A stretch of 43,163 nucleotides of DNA from Sutterella sp. (GCA_020025955.1 JAHHRF010000010.1:1-43163), one strand, 5' to 3'. Shown: positions 32,338 to 41,080, counted from the first letter of the stretch. A program made the numbers and translations. Notes: generated from the sequence alone by a model not told the origin.

Positions 32338-33327
32338 ATGACTCGTTCGCCCTTCTCACGCCTGAAAGCCTTAAGTAAAGAGGATAAGCTCGCCCTTGGG
32401 TTGTCCCTTGGGGTGCATACCCTCCTCTTTGTGGCGCTCTTAGGGGTGTTTCACTGGAAGACCTCCTCGGAGAGCGTCTACGCGGAACTCTGGGCGCCAG
32501 AAACCTTAGAGGGCAAGGCCAAACTGGAAGAAACGCAACCCGCTGAGCCTGAGCCCAAGCCTGAACCTAAGCCCGAGGTAAAGCCCGAGCCCAAGCCGGA
32601 ACCCAAGCCTGAGCCTAAGCCCGAGCCCAAACCCGCGCCCGACTTAGCCAAGATTGCGCAAGCCCGTGAGGCCCAACAGCGCGCCGAGGCTCAAAAAGCC
32701 CGTGAAGCCGCTGAAATTGCCTTAAAGGAAGAGCGTGCTCGTGAAGAGGCTCGTCGCCTGGAAGCTGCCAAACGTAAGGCCGAAGCCGAAAAGCAAAAAG
32801 CCTTAGAAGCGAAACGTAAGGCGGAAGAAGAAGCCAAGCGCAAAGCCCTTGAAGCCAAACGCAAGGCCGAAGCGGAAGCTAAGCGCAAAGCCGAAGAAGC
32901 CCGTCGCCAAGCGGCACGCCTTGCCGCCATGCAAGAAGCCATTCGCCAAAATGAAGTGAATCGCTTAATGGATGCGTTGCCGGGCGGCAAAGAAACGGGG
33001 GACAAAACGGCTCGTCACCGTAACCTTACGGGGCATCGCTTAGCGCAATACCAAGCCAAGGTGATTGCCTGCGTACGACCCAATATCGCCTTTGACGTGC
33101 CCGCGGGCATGAAGGCTGGGAAGTATGAGGCGGTGTACCGCGTACGACTGCGTGCCAATGGGGAACTCCAAGGTGAGCCCGAGCGCGTGAAATCCTCTGG
33201 GATCACCGCGTTTGACATTGCGGTCTTAAATGCCATCCACAAGTGTGAACCGTTCCCGCACGGTAAAGCCTCGGAAACGCCCGAGAGCTTGATGCTGGTC
33301 TTCGATCCTGTGGATACCAAAGACTAA
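32338..33327 (+). CDS. tolA: Tol-Pal system protein TolA
   Basis: 329 residues from the ATG at 32338, which has GAGGA 8 bases upstream. Domain I is an inner-membrane helix at about 19-39. Domain II spans the periplasm: a Pro-Glu-Lys repeat section (68-101) and a Lys/Ala/Glu-rich helix (about 102-210). Domain III (about 225-329) is the TonB-like fold with ARHRNLTGHRLAQYQ, ACVRPNIAF, YRVRLRANGELQG and HKCEPFP. TolA reaches Pal and TolB at the outer membrane. It is the last gene of the unit: a terminator follows, and tolB and pal are not next to it. Confidence 0.95.
   Translation: MTRSPFSRLKALSKEDKLALGLSLGVHTLLFVALLGVFHWKTSSESVYAELWAPETLEGKAKLEETQPAEPEPKPEPKPEVKPEPKPEPKPEPKPEPKPAPDLAKIAQAREAQQRAEAQKAREAAEIALKEERAREEARRLEAAKRKAEAEKQKALEAKRKAEEEAKRKALEAKRKAEAEAKRKAEEARRQAARLAAMQEAIRQNEVNRLMDALPGGKETGDKTARHRNLTGHRLAQYQAKVIACVRPNIAFDVPAGMKAGKYEAVYRVRLRANGELQGEPERVKSSGITAFDIAVLNAIHKCEPFPHGKASETPESLMLVFDPVDTKD
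32542..32637 (+). repeat. Degenerate Pro-Glu-Pro-Lys coding repeat in tolA
   Basis: About sixteen 6-base units encoding EP/KP pairs (residues 69-100 of TolA). Synonymous codons are mixed, so the DNA copies are imperfect, but the tract could still vary in length between strains. It forms a rigid extended spacer in the periplasm. Confidence 0.8.
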
Positions 33328-33338
33328 AGCGCTTCGCT

Positions 33339-33366
33339 AAAAGGGAGACTACGGTCTCCCTTTTTT
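33339..33366 (+). terminator. Intrinsic terminator after tolA
   Basis: An 11-bp stem (33339-33349 with 33354-33364) has a TACG tetraloop and a six-T run (33361-33366). It ends the ffh-ruv-tol unit. Confidence 0.9.
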
Positions 33367-33406
33367 GCGTTTGGTAAAACTTTCTTCCCCTCACCGTCCC
33401 TTTTCC

Positions 33407-33437
33407 TTTCGCGCAACTCGGCTACGATAGCGCGAAA
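33407..33437. promoter_or_regulatory. Inverted repeat upstream of the first membrane-protein paralogue
   Basis: TTTCGCGC (33407-33414) pairs with GCGCGAAA (33430-33437) across 15 bases. It ends 27 bases before the ATG at 33465. It may be a leader hairpin or an operator; it could also be a second terminator, since AATTTTG follows. Confidence 0.4.
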
Positions 33438-33464
33438 AATTTTGTGTACTTCTTTAAAAAGTCT

Positions 33465-34292
33465 ATGACGAAACAACCTTCTATTTTCCGCTGGCTCAAA
33501 GACGCCTTGGTTGGCCTTAAGCGCCGTCCCTTTGGGCTTCTTGGCGTGACCCTTTTTTCTCTCCTTTTCTATTGCCTCTACCCTTCTGGCTCGACCTGGC
33601 AATATATGCCCCTCTTAGCCTTAATTGGCTTTGTGCTCCTCACCTTCTTGGCGCCCTACGTCACGATTGTGGAAATGATTGGGGCGCGTCAGGTGGCTGA
33701 CGAACACCGTCCGGCGAAACTCTTTTTAATCCTTCACACCCTCTGGGAGATCCCGGGCGTGGTGGGGCGTTTGGCATCCCTCACGCTCTTAAAGGGCTTC
33801 ACCCTTTTGGTCGGGGGCTTGGTGTGCAGTGGCATTGCCTTTGGTGCCCTCTTTGCCGTGGACACGTTGGGGATTTCTGCGATTGTGGTCTTCTTCATTT
33901 TATTAGCGGACGCCATCGCCTTTTATATTCTGGTGCGCGGTCTTTGGTGGGCGCCCATCCTGGTGGAAGATGCCAAGCTCTCTCCTTTTGCGGCGATTAA
34001 AGCCTCGGTGGGGATCTTTTGGCGCAATTTCTTCCGCATCCTCGTGACGGACTTTTTGATGCTCATGGTATGGAGCCTCCCCATCATCATTACCTACGGG
34101 CTTCTTATCGCCGGGACGGGCTGGGGGAGCCCCTTGACGCACGGCTCGCCCTTCTATTTGGCTCTGGGCTCGATCGTCTTTCTCATCGTGGGCTACTTTG
34201 TGCTCTCGAGCTTTACGCTCTTAGGCTACCTCTACTACCGAGATGGCTATAACCAGACGAGCACGCACCACTTCCCGACGTTAAAGCAATAA
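33465..34292 (+). CDS. Six-helix membrane protein, paralogue A (BPSS1780-like)
   Basis: 275 residues from the ATG at 33465; a GTG seven codons upstream is less likely. Six hydrophobic segments can be seen (about 27-45, 54-76, 108-132, 137-165, 188-217, 231-258). Landmarks are an N-terminal WLKDALVGLKRRPF, ARQVADEHRPA, the loop AAIKASVGIFWRNFFRILVTDF and the end YLYYRDGYN...THHFP. The KASxxxxxRNF pattern recalls the BPSS1780 family of betaproteobacteria (low-certainty match from memory). No enzymatic motif is seen. It has its own terminator and an inverted repeat upstream, so it is probably monocistronic. It is clearly homologous to the next gene. Confidence 0.75.
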   Translation: MTKQPSIFRWLKDALVGLKRRPFGLLGVTLFSLLFYCLYPSGSTWQYMPLLALIGFVLLTFLAPYVTIVEMIGARQVADEHRPAKLFLILHTLWEIPGVVGRLASLTLLKGFTLLVGGLVCSGIAFGALFAVDTLGISAIVVFFILLADAIAFYILVRGLWWAPILVEDAKLSPFAAIKASVGIFWRNFFRILVTDFLMLMVWSLPIIITYGLLIAGTGWGSPLTHGSPFYLALGSIVFLIVGYFVLSSFTLLGYLYYRDGYNQTSTHHFPTLKQ

Positions 34293-34303
34293 CGGGCTGT
34301 GCC

Positions 34304-34336
34304 AAAGGACGATCGCGTTGAGGGTCGTCCTTTTTT
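34304..34336 (+). terminator. Terminator after paralogue A
   Basis: A 9-bp stem (34304-34312 with 34325-34333) can extend by two pairs, and is followed by TTTTTT to 34336, 12 bases after the stop. Confidence 0.87.
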
Positions 34337-34452
34337 GTTCCCGGTGTTTGAATGCGTCACAGATTGACTCAGCGTGGCGACACAATACCGTAAACGCTTC
34401 TTGTCACCAGGAAGCTCAATCCTTTTTGCAACGCCTCTGAACCGTAAGCACT

Positions 34453-35235
34453 ATGTCTAAAAAACCGATTTCCATTATGGGCTGGGTGAAGGAAACCGTC
34501 GCCGTCCTTAACGATCGTCCGTTCGATCTCTTTATCATGGGGTTCTTGACGGCGGTTTACTACGCCTTGCTCCAGAACTTGCCTGAGGTCTTACATTCTC
34601 AGCTCATCAGTTTCACGTTGTCCCTCTTGGCGATTCTCCTCTCGCCCTACCTCCTCGCCTTGCAAATGGCGACGGCACGCCATGTGGTTGACGAGCGGCT
34701 CCCCGCGAACATCCTGGATACCGCAGCCACTCTCTGGAAGATCCCTAACGTTAAGCGTAATTTCGGCATTCTCGCGGCCCTCTTAGCCATTACGCTGGCC
34801 GTGACGGCGGTCTTGTGTTTTGCGGTCGCGACCACGGCTCTCAAGCAAGGCAACACGTTGATCTCAACCGCTGCTATCGTCTTTTTCTTTTTGGTGGTTC
34901 GTAGCTTCTGGGCCGCTCCCTTTCTGGTCGTGGATGCTTATGTGCCGCCCTACTACGCGTTGAAGAAGTCGTTCGCGCTTTACTTTAAGAACTTCTTCAA
35001 AATCGTCATTACGGACTTTTTCATCGTCTTTTTCTGGGGCTTGGTGAGTCTGGCGATTGAATTCGTCTTGCTGTATGTCTTTGACTCGCATCGTCATATC
35101 TTTTTTAGCATCGCACCGATACTCGAATTCTTTTTCACGACGGTGTCACTGATGACGCTTCAAATCGTAAGCTACCTCTACTACCGTGACTTGTGCGAAA
35201 ACACGCACCACTTCCCGGTGGTTAGAGAACAGTAA
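34453..35235 (+). CDS. Six-helix membrane protein, paralogue B (BPSS1780-like)
   Basis: 260 residues. It mirrors paralogue A throughout: GWVKETVAVLNDRPFDLF at the start, ATARHVVDERLPANI, YALKKSFALYFKNFFKIVITDFF and a closing SYLYYRDLCENTHHFP. Hydrophobic segments fall in the same places. Function unknown. A TTGACT hexamer at 34364-34369 could be its -35, but no good -10 is found, and the ribosome-binding site is weak. The pair appears to be an old tandem duplication, each copy with its own terminator. Paralogue B uses more Lys/Ile/Phe and slightly lower GC than A. Confidence 0.75.
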   Translation: MSKKPISIMGWVKETVAVLNDRPFDLFIMGFLTAVYYALLQNLPEVLHSQLISFTLSLLAILLSPYLLALQMATARHVVDERLPANILDTAATLWKIPNVKRNFGILAALLAITLAVTAVLCFAVATTALKQGNTLISTAAIVFFFLVVRSFWAAPFLVVDAYVPPYYALKKSFALYFKNFFKIVITDFFIVFFWGLVSLAIEFVLLYVFDSHRHIFFSIAPILEFFFTTVSLMTLQIVSYLYYRDLCENTHHFPVVREQ

Positions 35236-35256
35236 TAGAGCCCTCAGGGCATAGAA

Positions 35257-35288
35257 AAAAGGACGGCTTCTTTCGAAGTCGTCCTTTT
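35257..35288. terminator. Bidirectional terminator between paralogue B and proS
   Basis: A 14-bp stem (35257-35270 with 35275-35288, one G-T pair) has a TTTC loop, A-tract left and T-tract right. It serves both convergent genes. Confidence 0.9.
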
Positions 35289-35309
35289 GCGTTGGGGGCT
35301 TAGTCCAGC

Positions 35310-37055
35310 TTAGCGCTCGATACGGTCCACGAGGAACTGAGCGATTTCATCCTTCTGGACCATGACCTTATTGTCCATCTCACGACGGCAGACGTATTCC
35401 ACTTCGCCCGTCTTGAGACCACGGTCACCGATCACCACACGGTGCGGGACACCGATCAATTCCCAGTCCGCGAACATGACGCCAGGGCGCATATCACGGT
35501 CGTCGAGGATCACGTCCACGCCCTGTGCCTTGAGGGTTTCGTAGAGCTTGTCCGCTTCTTCACGAACAGCTTCGCTCTTGGCATAGTTCATGGGGCAAAT
35601 CACGACTTCAAAGGGGGCGATAGCATCGGGCCACACAATCCCACGATCGTCGTGGCACTGTTCAATGGCGGCACCCACCAAGCGGGTCACGCCAATGCCG
35701 TAGCAACCCATCTGAAGAATCTGGGGCTTGCCGTTTTCGTCCAAGTACGTGGCCTTAAGGGCTTCGGAGTACTGGGTGCCGAGGAAGAACACGTGGCCAA
35801 CTTCAATACCGCGCTGGAGGCGAAGCGTGCCCTTGCCGTCCGGGCTCTTGTCGCCTTCCACCACGTTACGAAGGTCCACTACGTCGGGCGTCGGGAGGTC
35901 GCGCTCGAAATTCACACCCGTTAAGTGGAAGCCTTCTTCGTTGGCGCCACAGCAGAAGTCCGACATCATGGCCGCGGTACGGTCGGCGTAGACCTTGATG
36001 TCGCCAGCGATCCCAACAGGGCCGAGGTAACCGGGCTTGGAGCCAAAGGCAGCTTCAATTTCAGCGTCCGTGGCAAAACGGAAGCCTTCTTTTAATTCAG
36101 GGAGGTGACCGGCCTTCACTTCATTTAATTCATGGTCCGCACGAAGGAGGATGACAACTAAGCGAGCGGGCAACGGCGCGCCCTTTTCGTCAAACTGTTC
36201 GGCAGCTAAGACGACGGTCTTCATCATGCGGGTAACGTCAAACTTCAAGAAGTTCGCGACGTCTTCGCACTTTTCTTGGCCAGGGGTCGCCACCTTTTCC
36301 ATGGCTTCCTTGGCGGCTAAACGCTCGTCAATCACGGAGAAGGCTTCGGCCAATTCGATGTTGGCGGCGTAGTCGCTCTCGGGGCAATACACAATCACGT
36401 CTTCACCGACGTCAGCGATCACCTGGAATTCGTGCGAGCGGGAACCCCCGATGGAGCCCGTATCGGCACGCACGGCACGGAACATGAGACCTAAACGCTG
36501 GAAGATGCGCTGATAGGCAGCAAACATGTTGTCGTAGGACTTGCCGGCGCCTTCTTCGTCACGGTCAAAGGAATAAGCGTCCTTCATGGTGAATTCACGA
36601 CCGCGCATGAGGCCAAAGCGAGGACGACGTTCGTCACGGAACTTCGTCTGGATGTGATAGAAATTCAACGGGAGCTGACGCCAGCTGTTGATTTCCTGAC
36701 GGGCCACGTCCGTGATCACTTCTTCGCTGGTGGGCTGAATCACGAAGTCACGGTCATGACGGTCTTTGAAACGCAACAATTCCGCGCCGTACTTCTGCCA
36801 ACGGCCCGTTTCCTGCCAGAGTTCAGCCGGCTGCACCACAGGCATCAACATTTCCAACGACCCGGCACGATCCATTTCTTCACGAATGATCGTTTCGATC
36901 TTGCGAATCGTACGTAAGCCGATCGGCATGTAGTTGTAGACCCCCGCTGCCAACTTCTTGATCATCCCGGAGCGGATGCAGAGCTGCTGGCTCACCACGT
37001 CCGCATCAGCGGGCGCTTCTTTGAGCGTGGAAATAAAGTAATTGCGTGCGCGCAT
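35310..37055 (-). CDS. proS: Prolyl-tRNA synthetase (bacterial type with editing domain)
   Basis: 581 residues from the ATG at 37055; a longer frame to 37112 would overlap the proB terminator. Class II motifs: motif 1 MLMPVVQPAELW, motif 2 FRDERRPRFGLMRGREFTMKDAYSF and motif 3 GCYGIGVTRLVGA. The long insertion between motifs 2 and 3 (about 225-405) is the INS editing domain that clears mischarged Ala-tRNA(Pro). The anticodon-binding domain is C-terminal (GVDVILDDRDMRPGVMFADWELIGVPHRV). It charges tRNA-Pro, one of which is encoded at 43085. It lies 100 bases after proB beyond a terminator, so it likely has its own promoter. Confidence 0.98.
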   Translation of the reverse strand: MRARNYFISTLKEAPADADVVSQQLCIRSGMIKKLAAGVYNYMPIGLRTIRKIETIIREEMDRAGSLEMLMPVVQPAELWQETGRWQKYGAELLRFKDRHDRDFVIQPTSEEVITDVARQEINSWRQLPLNFYHIQTKFRDERRPRFGLMRGREFTMKDAYSFDRDEEGAGKSYDNMFAAYQRIFQRLGLMFRAVRADTGSIGGSRSHEFQVIADVGEDVIVYCPESDYAANIELAEAFSVIDERLAAKEAMEKVATPGQEKCEDVANFLKFDVTRMMKTVVLAAEQFDEKGAPLPARLVVILLRADHELNEVKAGHLPELKEGFRFATDAEIEAAFGSKPGYLGPVGIAGDIKVYADRTAAMMSDFCCGANEEGFHLTGVNFERDLPTPDVVDLRNVVEGDKSPDGKGTLRLQRGIEVGHVFFLGTQYSEALKATYLDENGKPQILQMGCYGIGVTRLVGAAIEQCHDDRGIVWPDAIAPFEVVICPMNYAKSEAVREEADKLYETLKAQGVDVILDDRDMRPGVMFADWELIGVPHRVVIGDRGLKTGEVEYVCRREMDNKVMVQKDEIAQFLVDRIER

Positions 37056-37086
37056 GTTGAGTTTCTCTTTTTTGAAAAGTAAATCT

Positions 37087-37123
37087 AAAACGCCCCAAGC
37101 GTTCGCTCGCATTGAGGCGTTTT
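37087..37123 (-). terminator. Terminator of proB, upstream of proS
   Basis: A 12-bp stem with one G-T pair joins 37123-37112 to 37098-37087, with a small inner GCG/CGC pairing. On the minus strand TTTTAGATTT follows. It separates proB from proS. Confidence 0.82.
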
Positions 37124-37158
37124 AAACCAATAAACTAGTGTTTCAAGTCGTTATTTTA

Positions 37159-38298
37159 TCAAGACTGAGCGTCTAAAGCCGCGGTGACAATCATGTTATC
37201 GCGATGAATGAGTTCAGGCTCATGGGCCCACCCTAGGCGCTCGAGGATTTCATGGGTGTGCGCCCCAAGAAGGCGCTCAGCATCAGAGCTTCCATAGTTG
37301 ACTAAGCCGCGTGCCAAGACACTGCCCGCTTCATCCACGCAGGCAACCAGCGCCCCACGCGTGAAGCTCCCCTCTACCCCAATCACCCCAACGGGCAAAA
37401 GGGAGACGTTCCCTTCACGCAAGCGTTTGGCCGCTCCCGCGTCCAACACAACCTTCCCCTGAACACGCAACTGGTCGGCAATCCACTGTTTGCGTGCTTG
37501 AAGGACCGTCGAAGCGGACGCTAAAAACGTGCCAATCGATTCCCCTTGGGCAAGGCGCTCCAAGCACTGGGGTTCGCGACCCGAGGCAATCACGGTGGAA
37601 GCCCCCGAGCGCGCTGCGCGTTTTGCGGCCAAAATTTTCGTAATCATCCCGCCCTTGGAGAGAGTGCTCGCCGCCCCGCCTGCCATTTTTTCGAGTGCCG
37701 GGTCGCCGGCCGTGGCCAAACTCACAAATTGGGCGTCGGGGTTGCTGCGGGGATCCGCCGTGTAGAGCCCCTTTTGGTCAGTGAGGATCACGAGCGCATC
37801 CGCTTCAACGAGGTTGGTGACCAAGGCCCCTAAGGTGTCGTTGTCGCCTACTTTAATTTCGTCGGTGACCACGGTGTCGTTTTCGTTCACGATGGGCACC
37901 ACCCCCAATTCCATCAGGCGCCAGAGCGTTTGACGGGCATTTAAATACTGCTCACGATCGGCCACATTTTGGTGCGTTAAAAGGACTTGCGCCGTTTTAA
38001 TCCCATGACGGCGAAATTCCGTTTCGTAGGCCTGCACCAAGCCCATTTGCCCGACGGCTGCGGCCGCTTGAAGGTCGGAGACCTGGGTGGGACGCTCGGT
38101 CCAGCCCAGGCGCAAACGCCCCTCGGCAATGGCGCCAGAGCTCACCAAAATCACGGATTTTCCGAGTTTCTGTAAGTGGGCAATTTCTTTGGCCCAGCGG
38201 GCAATGGCCTCTAAATCCAACCCATGACCGTCATCGGTCACGAGTGCAGAGCCCACTTTGACCACCCAACGTTGGGCGGCTTTTAAATTGGCGGTCAT
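37159..38298 (-). CDS. proB: Glutamate 5-kinase with PUA domain
   Basis: 379 residues. The amino-acid-kinase domain (1-265) shows WVVKVGSALVT, VILVSSGAIAEG, QVLLTHQN, VPIVNENDTVVTDEIKVGDNDTLGA and GGMITKILAAKRAA. A PUA domain follows (about 280-379: GKVVLDAGAAKRLREGNVSLLPVGVIGVEG). It phosphorylates glutamate, the committed step of proline synthesis, and is usually feedback-inhibited by proline. In many betaproteobacteria it directly follows obgE; here a purine permease gene separates them. proA is not in the window. Confidence 0.97.
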   Translation of the reverse strand: MTANLKAAQRWVVKVGSALVTDDGHGLDLEAIARWAKEIAHLQKLGKSVILVSSGAIAEGRLRLGWTERPTQVSDLQAAAAVGQMGLVQAYETEFRRHGIKTAQVLLTHQNVADREQYLNARQTLWRLMELGVVPIVNENDTVVTDEIKVGDNDTLGALVTNLVEADALVILTDQKGLYTADPRSNPDAQFVSLATAGDPALEKMAGGAASTLSKGGMITKILAAKRAARSGASTVIASGREPQCLERLAQGESIGTFLASASTVLQARKQWIADQLRVQGKVVLDAGAAKRLREGNVSLLPVGVIGVEGSFTRGALVACVDEAGSVLARGLVNYGSSDAERLLGAHTHEILERLGWAHEPELIHRDNMIVTAALDAQS

Positions 38299-38465
38299 CG
38301 GTCCTTCTCCATAGGCACGTCAGTCGTTCTTTCATCATAGCCTTAGCCAGAAAAAAAGGGCACCAAGGGGGTTAGCCTCAGTGCCCAGACCTTTGAGCAA
38401 AAGCAAGGTTTGTCTCTTTGATGAGCGAGGGGAAAGTCGGTTCCCCCTCGCTCAAAAGTCGTGCG

Positions 38466-39782
38466 TTAACTACGTAAGACGAAGTTCACCACGAAGCACG
38501 CGGCAATCACGTACATCAAGGGCGAGACTTCACGGAACTTACCCGTTAAGACATGAATGACGGCATAGCTGATGAAGCCAAAGCCAAAGCCCGTGGCGAT
38601 GTTAAACGTGAAGGGCATGGAGACGATGGTTAAGAAGGCAGGAATCGCGATTTCCAACTTTTCAAAGTGAATCCCCACGACTTCTTGCATCATCAAGGCG
38701 CCCACGATCACAAGCACCGGCGCCGTCGCGTAGCTGGGCACAATCCCCACTAACGGGATGAAGAAGAGCGCTAAGAAGAAGCAGAAGGCAACCACCACCG
38801 CGGTTAAGCCCGTACGCCCCCCAGCGGCCACACCCGTGGCGCTTTCCAAGTAGCTCGTTGCCGTGGTCGTGCCCATTAAGGCCGAGAACATCGTACCCAC
38901 GGAGTCCGTGATAAAGGCACGGTCCAAATTCTGGATTTGGCCGTTATCGCGCATGAAGCCGCACTTCTTGGCAAGCCCAATTAAGACGCCCATGTTGTCA
39001 AACAAGTCCACCATGGTGAGCGTAAAGATGATGCTTAAGAGCCCGTGAGAGAGCGCCCCCATCACATCCAACTGCATGAAGGTGGGCGAAATGTCAGGAA
39101 GGGACGTCGTAAACCAACTGCCTTCAGGGAGGTCGGAGACCCCTAAGCTAATCCCTAACACGGTGGTCGTCACGATCCCGATAATCATGGCGGCGCGCCA
39201 GCGAAGCACCATCAAGGCGCTCGTTAAGAAAAAGCCAAAGAGCGTCAACATCACCTTCGGATCCGTGATGTTGCCCAAGGTCACAAACGTGTTGGGATCT
39301 TTAACAATCACGCCCCCGTTCTTTAAGCCGATGAGCGAGATAAAGGCCCCGATCCCCACCACAATGGCGAGTTTCAAGTCCATGGGAACGGAGTTGACGA
39401 TGTACTGGCGAATGCGGGTCACCGTCAAGAAGAAGAACACAATCCCGGAGATAAAGACCGCACCCAAACCGGTGTGCCAGTCGTAGCCCGCAGGACCACA
39501 AATGTAGTACGAGAAAAACGCCGTAATCCCCAAGCCCGGGGCCACCCCAATCGGGTACTTGGCCCAGACGCCCATTAAGAGCGTAATGGCGATCGTCACA
39601 ATGATGGTCCCGCCAATGGCGGCGTCCTTCGGGATCCCGCCGTCGCTTAACATCGACGGAATCACAAAGATCAAATAGGCCATCGCCATAAAGGTGGTAA
39701 TCCCGGCGTAGACTTCCTGAGTTAAGGTCGTGCCGTAACCCTTGAAGTTAAAGTAGCGCGCCAAAAATGAGTTCTCGTTCAT
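38466..39782 (-). CDS. NCS2 family purine permease (AzgA-like, guanine/hypoxanthine)
   Basis: 438 residues from the ATG at 39782, with GAGGG 8 bases upstream; an in-frame GTG at 39797 is less likely. About 12-14 membrane segments. AzgA-subfamily marks: EVYAGITTFMAMAYLIFVIP at the start, GVAPGLGITAFFSYY, MVDLFDNMGVLIGLA, FITDSVGTMFSALMGTTTATSYLESATGVAAGGRTGLTA. The family imports hypoxanthine, guanine or adenine by proton symport; exact substrate is not readable. It lies between obgE and proB, after a hairpin and U-rich stretch, and its own promoter is not evident. Confidence 0.92.
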   Translation of the reverse strand: MNENSFLARYFNFKGYGTTLTQEVYAGITTFMAMAYLIFVIPSMLSDGGIPKDAAIGGTIIVTIAITLLMGVWAKYPIGVAPGLGITAFFSYYICGPAGYDWHTGLGAVFISGIVFFFLTVTRIRQYIVNSVPMDLKLAIVVGIGAFISLIGLKNGGVIVKDPNTFVTLGNITDPKVMLTLFGFFLTSALMVLRWRAAMIIGIVTTTVLGISLGVSDLPEGSWFTTSLPDISPTFMQLDVMGALSHGLLSIIFTLTMVDLFDNMGVLIGLAKKCGFMRDNGQIQNLDRAFITDSVGTMFSALMGTTTATSYLESATGVAAGGRTGLTAVVVAFCFFLALFFIPLVGIVPSYATAPVLVIVGALMMQEVVGIHFEKLEIAIPAFLTIVSMPFTFNIATGFGFGFISYAVIHVLTGKFREVSPLMYVIAACFVVNFVLRS

Positions 39783-39811
39783 ATTGGTAGCCCTCACGTG
39801 CTAAGAAAAAA

Positions 39812-39872
39812 AGAGAAAAAGTGCTTTCGCTAAGTACTAAGCCCCTGCGGCTAGCGGGTAGCCGAGGGGCTT
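39812..39872 (-). terminator. Hairpins and U-rich stretch between obgE and the permease
   Basis: On the minus strand an 8-bp arm (39872-39865 with 39846-39839), extended by CGGCT/AGCCG, is followed by a small stem (AGTAC with GCACT) and then T-rich sequence. The large stem alone lacks a T-tract; the second supplies it. It probably ends obgE transcription or attenuates entry into the permease gene. Confidence 0.6.
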
Positions 39873-39878
39873 TCGGTT

Positions 39879-40943
39879 TTAATCTAAGGGATTGAAACGT
39901 TCGTCATCCAAGAATCCGAGTTCACTTCGACGGTCTTCGTCGATTTTCTGTGCCAAGGCATTCACCAAGGCTTCACAACCTTCGCGTGTGGCGGCAGAAA
40001 TCGTGAATACAGGTTCGCCGTTCGGACACAAAGCGGCTCGATACTCTTCGACCAAGGCTTCGCGCTTCTCAGCTTCAACCAAATCCATCTTGTTTAACAC
40101 TAACCAGCGGGGTTTGGCCGCCAGTTCCGGATCATACTTTTCTAACTCTTCGACCAAGGCCACGGCGCGTTCCACCGTGTTTTCTTCTTCGTCAAAGGGG
40201 GCTGCGTCAATGACGTGGAGCAAAATCTTGGTACGCGACAAGTGGCGTAAGAACAAGTGCCCTAAGCCCGCCCCTTCGGCGGCGCCTTCAATCAACCCCG
40301 GAACGTCCGCTAACACAAAGCTTTCTTCGGGGCCGACACGCACCACGCCCAAATGGGGGTGCAAGGTCGTAAAGGGATAGTCCGCGATCTTCGGACGGGC
40401 ATTGGAGACGGCCGTAATAAAGGTCGACTTCCCAGCGTTAGGCAAACCTAACAAGCCCACGTCCGCTAAGACCTGGAGTTCTAATTCGAGTGCACGGTAC
40501 TGACCGGGTTCGCCCGGCGTTGCCTGCTTCGGCGCACGGTTGATACTGCTCTTGAAGTGCAAGTTACCTAAGCCACCCTTGCCGCCTTGGGCTAAGAGCT
40601 GGCGTGCGCCATGGGTGTTCAAGTCAGCAATGACTTCACCCGTATCGGTATCTCGAACGAGTGTCCCGACCGGCATACGTAACGTGATATCTTCACCGCC
40701 TGCCCCGTAGCAGTCTGCCCCACGGCCATTTTCACCGTTCGGAGCAAAAAACTTACGCGTAAAACGATAGTCGACAAGCGTGTTGATGTTGCGATCCGCT
40801 ACGGCCCAAACCGAGCCACCACGACCGCCGTCACCCCCGTCAGGGCCACCCTTCGGGATAAACTTTTCGCGTCGGAAGCTGGCCGCGCCATTACCGCCTT
40901 TGCCACCTTGTACTTCGATGCGAGCTTCGTCTACAAACTTCAC
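39879..40943 (-). CDS. obgE: GTPase ObgE/CgtA
   Basis: 354 residues, starting at GTG (40943) with AAGG 7 bases upstream. The glycine-rich Obg domain (1-158) has KGGPDGGDGGRGG and AGGKGGLGN-type turns. The G domain has G1 GLPNAGKS (166-173), G3 DVPGLIEGAAEGAGLG, G4 NKMD and G5 SAATREG. The C terminus stops soon after the G domain, as in other short proteobacterial Obg proteins. It acts in late 50S assembly and stress control. It follows rplU-rpmA but is separated by the rpmA terminator and a 130-base leader, so it likely has its own promoter. Confidence 0.97.
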   Translation of the reverse strand: MKFVDEARIEVQGGKGGNGAASFRREKFIPKGGPDGGDGGRGGSVWAVADRNINTLVDYRFTRKFFAPNGENGRGADCYGAGGEDITLRMPVGTLVRDTDTGEVIADLNTHGARQLLAQGGKGGLGNLHFKSSINRAPKQATPGEPGQYRALELELQVLADVGLLGLPNAGKSTFITAVSNARPKIADYPFTTLHPHLGVVRVGPEESFVLADVPGLIEGAAEGAGLGHLFLRHLSRTKILLHVIDAAPFDEEENTVERAVALVEELEKYDPELAAKPRWLVLNKMDLVEAEKREALVEEYRAALCPNGEPVFTISAATREGCEALVNALAQKIDEDRRSELGFLDDERFNPLD

Positions 40944-41080
40944 AAATTCACCTTAAAAAAAGCGTGTTTGTCCCGCTGGGTAAACCAGAACTCTAACAGA
41001 CTTCCTTCGACGTCTGTGCCAAAAACATCCAGCCTTTTTCTAAAGGTTTTCACTAGAGAAAGGGTGAACAAACACACATT

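Noticed and set aside
32542..33000. Repetitive tolA DNA as a CRISPR or satellite repeat
   Set aside because: The repetition is explained by the Pro-Glu-Lys and Lys-Ala-Glu coding tracts of TolA domain II.
39783..39878. Purine riboswitch before the permease gene
   Set aside because: The three-way junction core of purine riboswitches is not seen; only hairpins and a U-rich stretch are present.
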